A stretch of DNA of 64,000 bases from positions 7,177,822 to 7,241,821 of the forward strand of contig NC_135158.1 of the NCBI RefSeq assembly GCF_050948215.1, given 5' to 3'. Below, piece after piece: positions 40,897-53,312 of the stretch. The notes beneath the pieces are model-generated. The model made no database searches and was not told the DNA's origin. It saw only the letters and a program-made list of their open reading frames with translations. The translations under genes were made by a program, and so were the position numbers. The DNA comes from Halictus rubicundus (Eukaryota > Arthropoda > Insecta > Hymenoptera > Halictidae). The number at the start of each line of letters is the position of its first letter. The first letter of the stretch is position 1.

Positions 40897-41807
40897 CGGA
40901 TACAACGTACACGGTCTGCAATCCCGCCGGTAGCAACCACCAGCAACCATCAGAGGAACACGCCATACAAATATCGAGCAATCAGCCGCGGTGCTCCCCC
41001 CCCCCCCTCCCGACAACCTAAACCAGAATGCCTCTTATCCGCTGATCCGGTTTGCATCGCGAGACCTTGTTACCTGGCTGGATGAGATGGTGAACAATGG
41101 GCCTGCCGAAAATTCTTCCGCAACTAACTCCAAGTTTATTCAGCCAGAGGAACGCGAGTTCCGGTTTATGGCGTAGAAGTGACTTCTTTGCTATTTCTTC
41201 AGATCAACCCTTAAACCGCGTCTTTTCGATGGTGTTTCTTTAGAACAGGTGTTTTCGTAAATTGAAGTTCAGCTTTATTAATCCGTAACGTGCTTGACCA
41301 GAAATGATTACGAAGTTGTAGCAACTACCAGATAATTTAGATTAATTGTTCAAATTTATTTCAGATATTCGTTTAGAGTTTGCCTATCCTTCCAACATTA
41401 ATGCTTCTTGGGTAAAATATCAAACGACATGGTCGAGCAACTATAAATTAGAACAATTATTACAATGGTCAGTTTTCCAATTTTCCAATGTTAATAATCG
41501 TCATTTCCAATGACAATTGGCGGTAGCAATTTGTCTAATTAAAACGGTAATGACACAGTCTACCAATTCGTAGTACACAATTCAACAGAATGTTCAAAAC
41601 AGTGTTCTAACAAACTTGAATTTGTCGCGCGACAGCTGCAGCATTATCTTGAAAATATCACCGAACTTTTTGGCAACGCGAGTGATATTGCCAGCGAGTT
41701 ATCGATGAATGAATTATTAAAAGTCGCAGTTATGGCCGCGCAACGCTCCCACACGTATTAGACTTCAGAACTTTTCACGATCGTATCTGAATATCAAGAA
41801 AGTAAAC

Positions 41808-41847
41808 CGCACACACATATATGTATATATACATATAGATATACATA
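41808..41847 (+). repeat. AT/AC-rich dinucleotide-like tract
   Basis: Imperfect ACACAT and ATATAC repeats. Confidence 0.8.
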
Positions 41848-44800
41848 GAAATGCGAAGTAAGGAACTGAGTTTTGAGTATGGAATTCAAATGAGCCAGCT
41901 CCCCGACGAATAAGGGAGGCAACGTCCTTCAGCGATTGGCCCTGCGATGAATGTAAATATTTATAGGCTACCGCGATATGATTTCGCGAAGGACCGGATG
42001 TAAGACCCTATATTTTCGGGCGAATATCCATACAATTACAGGAATGCAGTCCGTGAATGATACGCGCACTATCTCGCGAATGCAGATCCAAATCGATAAA
42101 CTGGCGGTGGGGAGCTCGGTAAGGAACTAGTCGACGAACTATACTTTAATAACTTCAAGTGTTCTATAGATTGTAGATTTTGCCCGAGAAGTGAATAATT
42201 TTCGCAATTTCAATCGTTTATTTACCTCGTAAACCAATGAACCAATTTCTAAAATTTTCGCATTGAACGAAGTAGTCGATTGATTATTTCGCGTTGCGAG
42301 AGCAACAAATTGCGACATCCGTCTCGCTCGGTAAACGCGAGCCGGTTATTTTCGGGCCGGGCAATATTGTCAAGGCTTATTAACATATTTGCTCGCTCGG
42401 CGTTTCGAGTTACGAGATGCTTGAGACACGCGAACATCCGCGGTCTCGTAATAAGCGTCCCAGGTAAATGGACGTCAGCTGAGCAGCCGAGTTCCCAACG
42501 GTTTCGAACAGTGCATGAAATATCCTCGCGCGAACCGCGTCGCCTCCGGAGCCCGCAGTGTCTCCCGTGTTCCCCGCATTTTTGCACGGGGAACACTTGG
42601 AAATTCACCGTGTAACGACTATTCCGCGGAATTGAATTCTAGATGCGATTCGTCCCTAGACGAAGGGCGGAGGCGTGTTACGAAAAGACTTGCGGTGACT
42701 TTGGCCAGTTTTGCCCTGGAACACGCCAGAAAACAAAAGGGAACCGGGGTAGCCAATTTGTAGCGGCGTTACTTCCCTCCCCCCTCCCCCCACCCATCCC
42801 GTACACATGTAAATCCGGCGCAACAAACTGTTTCCTTCGTACTCCGTAATAAGGATTCACCGTTGACAGGGTTTAAAGAGGATTTCTGTCCCTCCGGGAT
42901 GAACGTGAATATGTACTGCGCGGGGACCAACGGGTTTTATTCTTATAATGTTGCGGTGACTCGACGGTACTAGGGATATTCAGCTTTGCCTTCTGTTTGC
43001 CGTTGTCTCAGTCGTAGGAACATTTTTCCCAATTAATCCTTGGGCACGAGCACTGCTGCATCCGGGGAAAAATGGCACTTTGCTCCTTTGCCACTAAGAC
43101 GCAATTTCATATTCGCTTGTAACCTGCAAATCAAATCTTCAAATCTAGAATTTTAAAAAGGGGTATTGGAATCTCTAAAAATCGCACCCGCTCTTTTACA
43201 ATTATCCAGTGGTAACAGTTTAACCGCTGGAAGTCTAGTATTTCTTTCGTATTTCGTTGAATAAAATTTTTATTTTGCACAAAGATCCGCGGTCCAGTTG
43301 TCACTCTTAATTGTGCGATCTAAAATGAATGGCGTCAAAATTTGCATCTCCAATTTTCCCATTTTATATTGCGAGTAGAAGGAAGAACTTGATTCGTCGA
43401 AGTTGCTGCTCGGTTAGTTTAATTATAACGAACACCGCTCGGATTTAAATCAGATTCAAAGTCTATTTCATACGCAAATCTAGTCGGCTTCTATCCGAGC
43501 CGGTGAACGTGTCTAAGATATGACCAATTTCACAGAATTTGCGTAGATTCAGAACTTGGTCTTCGGAGGCTGAGTACGGACCCTTGCGTGTAACCGTGAC
43601 GATCACCATATTGATTCAGGGATTAGGACAAGTTCCGCGAAATGTTCGACTTATGGACTGTACCGTCGTATTGGTGCTAATCTCTTTCGTAATGTAGAAT
43701 CTCTTCTTGGTATTGTGAATTTCGAAATTTTCCTTTCTCCTCTTTTCCATTATAGAAATGACTTCATCAGAAATTTTCGAATGCCGCCTTATTATTGAAG
43801 TTCATATTAAAAAAAAATTGTCAAATTCGGATAGATGCAGTCTTGTCATTATCGCAAAGCGGTAGTTCTAGTGTTAACATTCGTACACCATAATGTATTG
43901 CAGAGTAATTCCAGTGACTGAACACCTGGATCTCCTATTCTGGACCGGTCGAATACCTTTAGTACTATCCCATTTCATTGGTTGGCTAGCTGGAGGCTGT
44001 GTCCGGGCGAGACCTTGACCCACGGATCCCATTAGTACATTCCGTAACATGGGAATTCAATTAAACAACTGGATAAATACACGGAAAAAATTCGAAAACG
44101 TACAGCGAACCGTTCCCGGTATTTTTCATTCATTAGAACAAAAACATGGGGGAGAGAATTGCACGGCGGAGAAAGCTTAAACTGGAACGCGAAAATGTCG
44201 AATACGATGTCAACGGTTGTGCAGCACCGTTCCGCAGTGCAATTTTTTCCCGCGTGTTCCTCCGCGCCTGCAAACTTTGCTGTTAGAACCCGAGTTTTGC
44301 CGACGCGACGGGGAAATTAGAATTTACATTCCGGCCGGTCGAAGTTTCGTTTCGGTTTCTGAATAAATAAACGCGAGATCACGATAGGGAAAAGTTTTTC
44401 TTCTCCGTGATCCGAGATCAAAATCAGTCCCACTTTCCCTTTTCTCGTGAAAGACGTTTCGACCAGCGAAAGTTTCTTTTCCCTGGTGCAACAGATAAAA
44501 CCGTCACGAGCATCGACACGATACCGCTTCGGAGCATGCTAATCGATCCTCATTTTAATTCGCCGTGCTGGAATAATGGCCAGGAAGGTATTACAACGTT
44601 CTCGTTTTAAATCCCCATTCTTCGTCATACTTCTGCCGGGCGGTATAGCAGTTTCTAAAGCGGATTCCCCGTGCTCGAAACAAAATCTTGCATCTGTTTT
44701 AATAAGTTAAGTTCCCCTTGGCAGCAGAGCTACATGCAATCCGTCAAGTTGATACTCCTTAATAGAGCACCCTGTAGAGATCTGTTTAATTGAGAAATAT

Positions 44801-45603
44801 ATTTTCAGGACTTTCGTTTCGAATTATACCTGCAAAAATTTTTTTTCTCTTGCATTCCGATCTGGAAATGATTATATTTTCAACGCATTCCTCAGACGGT
44901 TATTGCGGAATATTTTTCACCGCGAGTAACGTATCAATTGGTGCATTCATTATTTTTCATGAGATCTTGTAATTCGTAAATTATTGTTTAGCTATTATAG
45001 ACGCAGTGGAATATGCCTTTAGTGAGGGGCAGAACATTTCAAATGTCGTTAATGGAAAATGAACGTTCTATTGAATGTAAAGTTCCACGGGTCTCGTTGC
45101 GACAAGACACTTTGAATCTGTAAACCGTACTTTGCAAATTCTGCACCCTCGTGCGTACATATTGCTGGCCCGGGCACCCGTATAATTTAACATACGAAAT
45201 GCTGTTACATCTGGATCATCTCTATTTTTGTTCGTTATGATTTATTCAAAATTTCGGTCCAACTGCCGCGTGCACGGATCTATGTATAATGTAAGCTCCA
45301 GTCGACCATCTTTGAGACGATCTTTTTTCTGAGAGAGCTACAAGTTGGTCTGTATGATATATTCATCACGCTTGGGACGGTAAAACTATGGGCACACGGC
45401 AAGTTATGGCGTTTCCTCGCTTAATTAATTGAACATATGTTTCGTTTTCGTTGGAGCTCTTTGTGTAGTTGTCCTTATATTATCCAGATATTTAATATTA
45501 CTATTCAAGGATGCGAGCACTTACTTATGTAATTACTTACAAAGTAATTTTTGGATGATCCCTTGCACGTTTCACAAATTATAAAGAAGTAATTTGTTAG
45601 ATT

Positions 45604-45609
45604 ACTTAC
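45604..45609 (-). promoter_or_regulatory. 5' splice site of the CUB exon
   Basis: GTAAGT, the full consensus donor, immediately follows the split codon GA. The coding pattern stops here and a stop codon (TAA of the same GTAAGT region) follows at once in the reading frame, as expected for an intron start. Confidence 0.8.
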
Positions 45610-45790
45610 TCGGTTCGGGCACGATGAATGTGAAAGTGATGAAACGACAGCTCGACGATTTCGTCAGGTTGGCCGATGAACGTGTAAAGCAGACAATCGA
45701 TGTTCGACGGATATCGTTTAGGGTAGTAAGGAGATGTAAATGTGCCACCTTGAGGTCTGTCCGAGCTGCTGTAGACAACGCATGAGCAAC
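45610..45790 (-). CDS. Internal exon encoding the N-terminal half of a CUB domain (partial gene)
   Basis: The exon is 181 nt: two bases completing a split codon, 59 full codons, and two bases of the next split codon (entry phase 1, exit phase 2). The encoded segment has the opening pattern of a CUB beta-sandwich. Paired cysteines stand at residues 3 and 32 (also Cys1), with GTFTSPYYPKRYPSN between them, followed by an alternating hydrophobic strand of the type LLYTFIGQPDEIVELSF. CUB domains are extracellular modules of about 110 residues, so only about half is present; the second cysteine pair and the acidic Ca-site residues would be in later exons. Splice evidence is strong: TACTAAC branch point at 45804-45810, acceptor TTATAG at 45791-45796, donor GTAAGT at 45604-45609. 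The -TSPYYPKRYP- pattern fits Tolloid, Neto, SOL-1 and cubilin-type CUBs. A SOL-1/Neto-like neuronal protein is a guess, so no symbol is given. Confidence 0.85.
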
Positions 45791-45810
45791 CTATAACAAA
45801 CACGTTAGTA
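45791..45810 (-). promoter_or_regulatory. Branch point and 3' splice site of the CUB exon
   Basis: On the minus strand a perfect TACTAAC (45804-45810) is followed by a short T-rich stretch and TTATAG, whose AG occupies 45791-45792. The spacing from branch adenosine to AG is typical of animal introns. This fixes the 5' edge of the CUB exon. Confidence 0.8.
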
Positions 45811-47013
45811 TCATTTTCTCGTCCACGTGTGTATCCAAATCTCACAAAAAATCTCAAGATGAAAAATGAAAAGCATCCAACGAGGATTAAGAAATCGACG
45901 AACCTAATTTGATCTTAAATAAAGTAGTTTAACTAAGAAATTATTCAATCAGTCCACAAATGTGTGTACCTCCAACTGCATGTATTTATGTACATTCCTC
46001 TACCATAATTTATTGGATCACTGAATCGTGTTAAATTTTTTTTTAAACATATGAAATATATTGAAATTTTAATTATATTATGGCTAAAAGTTGTAGAAAT
46101 TGTTCTTATTAAGCAAATGAAAAAAATTAATTTTCCCAACAGAAGGGAAAACACCTAACACAGAATATACAAGGGATTGTTCAAATGCTTCCAAATCATT
46201 CGTCGGTGCAAGAATGTTAAATCGTGAAATAGTATCCCAACCATACCGTGTGCAAAGATGTTTGGAATTCGATGAAACCATGCCCGAGATCGAATCGAGT
46301 ATATTTAACTTTAAATATTCATTTGCACTAGGGCCGCGTCGAAAAACTGTTTAATTAAAAACTACTTTTCGGGCAGGAGAATGGTGCGCAATAAAATGGA
46401 AATTTACGGAGCGTGCCAATATCGCGGCGGAAAACCGTTGCCGGTAGCAATTCTAATGGAATGACATCAAAATCTCATGATAATGAAATCCGCCATCTGA
46501 CACTGTCCCGAACTAATGTCTCGCCCGAAACTTTTCTTATTTCCAAAATGAACTCGTCACTTCTCTCATCGATCTCCCTCCCCCCTCATCCTTTCCTCCT
46601 CTCGCCGCGTCGCGGTCTCTTGCTCGGGCCGATCACGCTTCTTCTAACCACAGTTCTTTCTATAATATCGAACCCGTCGTCAATCTCGAAGAATCAAATT
46701 GAAGTTTGCCCTTACCCGTGAAGGAACGCGGCCCGCTGGGGACTCGTAACTTTCGCGACGAACTTCCCAGGCGAGAGCAACGAAATCATCGATTACTCGG
46801 ACAGACGGTTCCGCGGTTAATGATCGATCGGGAACAATGAGCGGAACCTTCGTTTCCCGAGGAGACGAGTTGCCCACACTTCCCACAGTCCAGAAACAAA
46901 GTCGATGCTTTTATCCAACTCCCTGCTATGTCGTGTTCTCGAGAAGCGTCGGACGATTAAATTAATCGATGTTAAATGCAGAAATTCATTTTCGGTATCT
47001 ACTTCTTCTTCTT

Positions 47014-47153
47014 AAAGGCTAAACTTTACTTCGGGAAACCAGAAATTTTTCACTCTTTTTCGTGTAATCCTGCAGATTTTGGCGAGAAAATGCCGAAAAT
47101 CCAAGTTTTAATCCTAGGAGATCGGTGGTTCGAATGTTAGCCGTGTGTAAAGT
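47014..47153 (-). repeat. Dispersed repeat family, copy 6 (inverted)
   Basis: On the minus strand it reads CTTTACACACGGC, GATCTCCTAGGATT, AACTTGGATTTTCGGC, TCTCGCCAAAATCTGCAGGA, AAATTTCTGGTTTCC and AAGTTTAGCC. It retains the upstream part as well as the core, and lies about 1.2 kb upstream, in transcription order, of the CUB exon. Confidence 0.8.
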
Positions 47154-50100
47154 TGACCGACTTTAAGCAGTCGATGAAGGATTTACCCCCTTGTTCGTCA
47201 ACGGAGTGCGGGGCTTGAGGAAAATTAAATTTCTTGTCTTTTAATTGACTTTTCCGCAACGCGAAACTGCTGCCGCGTCTTCGCAACAGCTCACCGGAGA
47301 ATACAAAGGCTCCTGTGTACCTATGGTTAAATAACGGGGCGACACTTGAGTTATATTGCCGGCACAATAGGTCGAGCGGATCCTTCCAACTTTATGCATC
47401 GGGGACTCCATTGTAGTTGTCGATGCGAGGTAATACCGATCGAAAATCACACGTTACCTTTTTTTCTCCCCTCGTTGGTCTTTCACGGCGGAATATGCGA
47501 GCGTTGAAACGAGAAAGTATAGGTTTCAGTATTCCGTCCACTTGACCTGTCGATTGTCAGGATTAAGCACCCGAGCAAGCGATACATCTTCCTGACTAGT
47601 TTCGACAGATTTTATATGCTTTAGAACAACAATGTTTGTTCGCATACATATTTTAGATCGGACTCAACGTCATTAGCAAGCATATAATATACAATTTCAT
47701 AAGTTCAACCGTAAAGTTGAAGATAATTGATTTCAGATATTTTTCGAAACTTGACCATTTAATTACATGTGAAAGAAAGATTCTTTATAAACTCAAGAAG
47801 AGGTAAAAATGAGCTGAATTCCATTCTGAATATCTCACAATTGTGCAATTTAGGAAGGAATGTGCTTGCTGAAACGGAAAAGGAACACAACGTTTTACAA
47901 TGTTTCATGACTATACTTAATTGCATGCATTCTGTTTTCGCCTTGCTAATTTTAAAATATTTATATTAATTGCGAAATGCTTGGAGGAGCTATAAAAAAC
48001 ATTATGCAACCGCGAGAAAAATTTAGTTGGAAGCTAGGAAATTTCTGTAGTAATAGTTGAAATTAGCACGGCCGTGAACCTCCATTTTCCCTTGTTCCAC
48101 GAGGCAAAAATATGCGGAGCGTGAAAATGCAATATGAATCTCCTGACAGGTAAAACATCCGTTTTACTCTAAAGAAAAAATCATACGCACACAGGTCAGT
48201 ATTAAATTGTTATAAATCCATAATCCTATATTATAGAATCCGATAACACCCAATGTCCCAATCGAATTTTTGTCAAAATGTTCAAACATCTAAACCGGAT
48301 ACTGCCTATAATAAAGGAAACAAAGCTCCTCTATACGCTCCTCTAAAATATTCCAATTTTACAATGTTTGTTAACACTCTGTAAATAATCAATTTGTTCT
48401 GCTTCCACAACTCACGTTCATCCCGAATTAAACCGTAGTGCGTAAAGCTTTTATTTCCGAATATAAAATACAATTCGCTTGAAAGATTAAAGTGCTCTGC
48501 AATACAATTGCTTCATCCAACAGGTTTTTAAAAATAATTTATTCTATCGCTGTATTACACGTAAATCCTCTATACACGATTTTATCGAACTTTTTGTTAC
48601 ATTTTTCCACAACAAGATTCATACACCCGTATGTATAAATGATTAAATACGTTAACATTGAAATTGAGACATATTTTGTAATTTATATATGATAGAATGT
48701 TATTTTGCGTTAACACAGTTTTCGTTCAACGTCCTCGAAATGGAAACATGTTACAACATATTGTATATTTGTCTAGGTGTCTTCCGCGACATTACCGGTG
48801 GCAGCAATATTTCTCTCGCGACTCGTCGATCTTTATAACAGTTCATATAAGATCGTTATCGGATAAACCGGAGAAGTTCTATCAAAGTTCATGGCCCGCT
48901 GTTATCGACGGTACTCTAGGCGGTCTAGATGGAAGGCCGGTTGAACGATCCACGAAATGTGGGTCATTACGAAACCTCGTCGATACGAGTGCAATAATTT
49001 ATCCGAAACAATATCACCGGCCTTCATCGTGATTAGTCCGCGTCGACGATGGGGCCAGCAGTTTCGCTGATTATTCCCATGAACGTGATCTACTAGGAGG
49101 CATTCGTCGGGCACGGCGCGATTGCGCAACGCGACCCGGAAACTTTCGAAACCGAACGGAGGCGTATTCTCGTTTCAAGGGTTCAATCCAATTTTTCTTG
49201 AAACCGTACGGCCGGATGAGGAGATCGAAAATTGCTATCCGCCGAATTAAACCGCCAGATTAGTAACGTTGTGAAATACTGTACGACAATTTGCGACGTT
49301 GCCCTATAATAATCGTGAATCTTCCAAGAACAATACGGGGCATGATGAATACACGTCGCGGCTCGCGTTATGTAAAAAGCGGCTCGACAACACGGAAGAG
49401 GGTATAGTCTATTGGCCAATCTCTCCAGCGAGCTGATCCGAAATCCCAGCGGACGATCATTGTTCGGTCACGTTCTATCCCGCCGATTCGAGCATCTTTT
49501 CGCCTCGCTTATTTATAACGAACGGCATGCCGGCTTAATGGATAAAAAGTGACGCGGCTTCTTTTTTCCTGTAAAAGTTACAGAGCAGAAAACGAGGATA
49601 CAATCCGCTTCTACTGTTCGCCCGTTCCTCCTCGGTAGATGGTTTATGAGGGGCAATTATGCTGGTCTCGAGCGAAGGATACACTACATTTAACGCTTTA
49701 GCTGGGACTAAGTTACTTTTCTCAGGACGATGGCTTACTTCCCTTTTGTAGACGATGCCGGCCATTTGGCGGTTTAGACTTAAGCAGCGAGCTGAATCTC
49801 CGCTGGCAAACGTTTACTTCATCAGTATTGCCCGCGATAACGTTGTTTCGTAAGTGCTTGCGTACTTTGCTTGCATACGTTCGACGTACCAATCAAAGGA
49901 AGCTCGCGAGACTCACTTAATCCTCAAATAGACTTCCCAAATAGACTCCGAAAATATAACAAATCAATCATGTAATATATTCAATATTTATTTTCATCGA
50001 ACTGATAACTAGAAAAACTAGAAAATATAGTTACCTGCATCGATACACATGAAATAATTACGAGCATACGTTCCAATAGTAAAACAGTAGACCTACACGA

Positions 50101-52502
50101 TCTATGTCACAGCACGTACCCGAGGAGTGAAGTTTTTACTGTAATAGAATTATCAAAAGTTTTCTTCTCGATGATATTCATAAAAATTGAAATAGTAAGG
50201 GTGTTTAAATTATTCAAGTGAAGAAGCATATAAAAGTGCAGGAACAGGCAACATGCGGTCTTTTAATAAAAATAGGTTACGTCAATCCGTAAAGTCCTGT
50301 AGCAAGATGTAACAGTATTAATACCGCGTGTATTAATAAGTTCGAATCTGGGTGAAGTAAGGGTGCAAGTTACTGGCTCGGAATTATTTCGGCATCGGCG
50401 AATTTTAGAACCGACGTGGAAACAAGTTAAAAGTAGGGATGGCAAAACGTGTAAGAAATAGCTGCTCCGAAGAGATGATATTTTTAAGCTGAACAATCCC
50501 CAGAATTCGCACATTGCAAAACTATTATTACTTCTCCAATAAGTGAATTACATCGTGTTCTAATTTCGCTGAAGAGGAACGAGTTAAAAATTTCTACTAA
50601 GATTTTGTAGTTGAAAAAGAGACACCCCGTGTACTTAAATTTCAGAAAATCGATACCTTTTTCATTATTCACGTTTTAAACGAATGAGATAGGGAGTTGT
50701 GTGCCCAAAAACTGCAACAGAAATTTATGGCATCGAAAAGTGCAGTTATCGGTGTCCACTCGTTTATCTTGTCAAGGCATCAGTTGCCAATATAAATTAT
50801 ACATGAAAATGAAATAAATACATGGCCGGTTTTAAATCAATGAGTTTATAATGTCTCCGGTCTACCGTGAATATTCCGCGTGAAAAAAGGAAAAAACAAG
50901 AATACGTCTTGTCAACAGAGAAATCCTTCTGGATCCCGTCACTTACCGCGAAAAAATTGTTCTAAAGTAATCTCCTAAACCGTTCTTCCCGTGTAAAACT
51001 CTACTGGCCTAGTTATTAATAGCTTTATTAACTTCTATTTATTTTTATATCTTCGCGAACCGGGCGCCGAGCAGTTTGCAAACTTTCTTCATCCCATCGG
51101 CGACAGTTTAAAAGTCACTGCTCGTTCCCTTGATCTTGCCTGCTAAAACAGTTTTACATGTTCAATTTTTCATGTTCTACATGTCGGAAGTTAATGCTCT
51201 CGCGGTATGATCGAAACTTCGCTTCTCTATGAGAATTTATGATAATGATCAACATTTTATGATAATGGCCGATCCGCGGAGGTAGATTCCACCTACTTTC
51301 TCTGTCAAAGGGAAAAGGATATTAAACACTTCATCTTTATAAATAAAGGATTTTCCTCCCCCGGGATAGAAAGGAAGCGATCCTTATGCAAGGGAGCTTA
51401 GGTGAACTGCTTTGTCAGTGAAAGATATACGCATAACGTGTGACGCTTAAGCTATTGCACGTAAAATACTTCACCCCCTCGCTTTGGTAAGAAAAAAAAA
51501 AAGAGAAAGATGCTTGTGCCGGAAAAGTTTCGCATTTTCAAGGAAAGCTGTATATCACGAGCGATCGATCCTGCTGCTTTAAAAACTTCAAAACTACCGT
51601 GTAACAAAATTAATGGTTTTTAAATCGCCCACCAGTGAAACCAATTAACAGTGTAATGAGACGGAACGTAAACTATTTTTCCCAAGAGTCACCCACCAAC
51701 GCCATGTATTTACTGACATTTTTCCGGTCCAGTTACTTTCATAATTTAATGAAACGGTCAAAGTACAGCCACCACCTATGAATAATAAATAGATTCTGGG
51801 TCTTCATACAAAATATAAATTGTTCGCTTCGATTGTAAAAAAAAAAATAGAAAATCAGAGTCTACTAAAATTCTATCTATGCAGTGAGTAAACCCTGGAT
51901 CTTTATATGCAGAATAAAAATTTTCTTCATCAATGACAAGGCAGGGGCTAATTACGCGAAAAAAAAAACGCAAAGCTGCGATCGCGGCGCATCGTTAGAT
52001 AAGACTCGGCGGTTACCGACTTCGGGGTTGTTCCGAGGCGGCAACTAGTGGAACACGTACCGAGCAAGGGTGTGGGGGGTTTAAGTATTTCGCGGGGCGG
52101 CGAACTTCGATATTAATTCTCGGGATAGGTCCCCCGGCCGCGGCGCGGCGAGTTATCTTTTCGCGTGCTTTGGCACCGTTTTGACTTTTCCAGCTTCTCT
52201 CCCTCGTCAACGGGAAAGTTATTTACGGGAGGCAAGCCGGCGCATTAAGACGCCCGCAGCTGCTGCCCGATGCTTTATATCTCCGCAACACGATCGTGAT
52301 CTCTTTCCGTCTGCCGCGGCCCCGGGAAAGCCGGCCGCCTCCGCCGCTCCCCGGAGCATTATATTGTAGTTCGAGAACCCTCGCAGGTGATTCACGGGCC
52401 GCTGACACGGTGCCGATCCGCGCCAGCAGGTCCTGGCTGCTGATAGTTTACCGATACACCTATGTACAACCCAGAATCTAGATACATAAGACGCCCGACG
52501 AC

Positions 52503-52531
52503 GCGGCGCGGCGCGGCGCGGCGTGGCGTGG
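52503..52531 (+). repeat. (GCGCG/GCGTG)n short tandem repeat
   Basis: Repeats of CGGCG turning into TGGCG in the most GC-rich part of the window. Confidence 0.85.
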
Positions 52532-52950
52532 CCATGAAGAGATATTATTGCGCCCGGCTGAAACACTAGAAATCACTTAGCAACCGATTGCGGAACGGCG
52601 GGTTGACTTTTCGGTATGTTCGGGCTGACACCGCAAGCTGCCGCCCCGAATCCCGAACGCTGCCGTCGCGACTCCTCCCGCGGATTCCCTCGAAACTCCG
52701 CGACTTTTTGCCTCGCACAGCCGCGCCGGACCAGGGATGCCGCCGAGACGGTGTTAGTGTTTATTTCTCGCCTGTAACGCCACCGGCTGTCACCAAACTA
52801 CACCGTCTGGGAGAACGTGTACGGAACTTGAACGGTGTCCGCGAGTCCAATTAGTTTATATTTTTATGGTGGCTGGTTTTCCTCGTCAGAGTTGGGAGCG
52901 TTTCTTTTTGGTCGCGTCCACTCTGTCCAGTTACAATTCGAAGTGTGTTC

Positions 52951-53098
52951 TTAACGCGTTGACTGCCACGGGGGTCACCGGTGACCGGCGCGCCCAGATT
53001 TTTAGAAATACATAATTTCGACAAATGTCAATACTTATCAATAAAAACCGCACTCCAGGGGGGGTCACCGGTGATACCCGTGGCAACTAACGTATTAA
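52951..53098. mobile_element. TTAA-bounded miniature inverted-repeat element (piggyBac-type MITE)
   Basis: The element runs from TTAA at 52951-52954 to TTAA at 53095-53098, about 148 bp. Its termini match inverted for about 35 bp: CGTTGACTGCCACGGG then GTCACCGGTGACC on the left, and CGTTAGTTGCCACGGG then ATCACCGGTGACC on the inverted right. A near-palindrome, GGTCACCGGTGACC, sits beneath each end. It has no coding capacity. TTAA flanks indicate mobilisation by a piggyBac-family transposase, but the terminal sequence differs from the neighbouring element at 53313, so it belongs to another subfamily. Confidence 0.7.
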
Positions 53099-53226
53099 CA
53101 TTGGCTACACACTGTAATTTATTTGTTGTAGGTAATATTTCAACATTATATGTATCGTATAATGGAAAATTCATCGTGGCGCCACGGGCAAACCCTGCAA
53201 AACTGGCGTGGCAGTCAACGTGTTAA
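53099..53226. mobile_element. Extra related terminus next to the 52951 MITE (composite insertion)
   Basis: A third copy of the terminal motif lies inverted at 53207-53226 and ends in TTAA (53223-53226). Its last 20 bases match the left end of the 52951 MITE with one mismatch, which is a better match than the inner end at 53098. The outer pair therefore defines a 276 bp unit (52951-53226), with the inner 148 bp unit nested or rearranged inside it. The block ends about 86 bp from the piggyBac element at 53313. Confidence 0.5.
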
Positions 53227-53312
53227 ATATAGAGGGTGTGCCAGAAACGGTGTATATTAAAATTTCGTGGGGAATCAAATATTACAAAGACTATGAACAA
53301 TTTCATGAATGC

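Larger units (their letters stand above)
35965..45603. other. Intron downstream of the CUB exon, with repeats and CpG-rich blocks
   Basis: On the minus strand this would be the start of the intron that follows the CUB exon. It contains the 38143 element, direct repeats at 39803 and 40717, the short repeat at 40240, and CpG-rich blocks at 38.7-39.8 and 42.3-42.8 kb. I looked here for the expected second CUB half (a cysteine followed by an acidic/aromatic Asp-Tyr motif next to an acceptor) and found none that was convincing. Confidence 0.5.
45811..52950. other. Intron upstream of the CUB exon
   Basis: It contains repeat copy 6 (47014-47153) and a strongly GC-rich block from about 52.0 kb. Several donor-like GTAAG sites exist on the minus strand (for example near 49735 and 50943) but lack good acceptors or a compatible frame. 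A stop-free minus frame at 46680-46886 has protein-like composition but no clear acceptor. Confidence 0.5.

Noticed and set aside
42249..42615. Overlapping 119- and 111-codon frames on opposite strands
   Set aside because: Same GC-rich effect; no recognisable domain or splice structure.
46680..46886. Minus-strand frame with protein-like composition and a GTAAGG donor
   Set aside because: No convincing acceptor (weak pyrimidine tract, GAAG or AAAAG only) and no recognised family. It could still be an exon of the CUB gene, but the evidence is too thin.
48697..49032. 111-codon frame on the plus strand
   Set aside because: Non-recognisable product, and no supported splice borders or homologous pattern.
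50947..51008. Possible 62 nt minus-strand exon with a perfect GTAAGT donor
   Set aside because: Its length fits the missing phase, but the required frame hits a stop and the acceptor region is purine/AT-rich.
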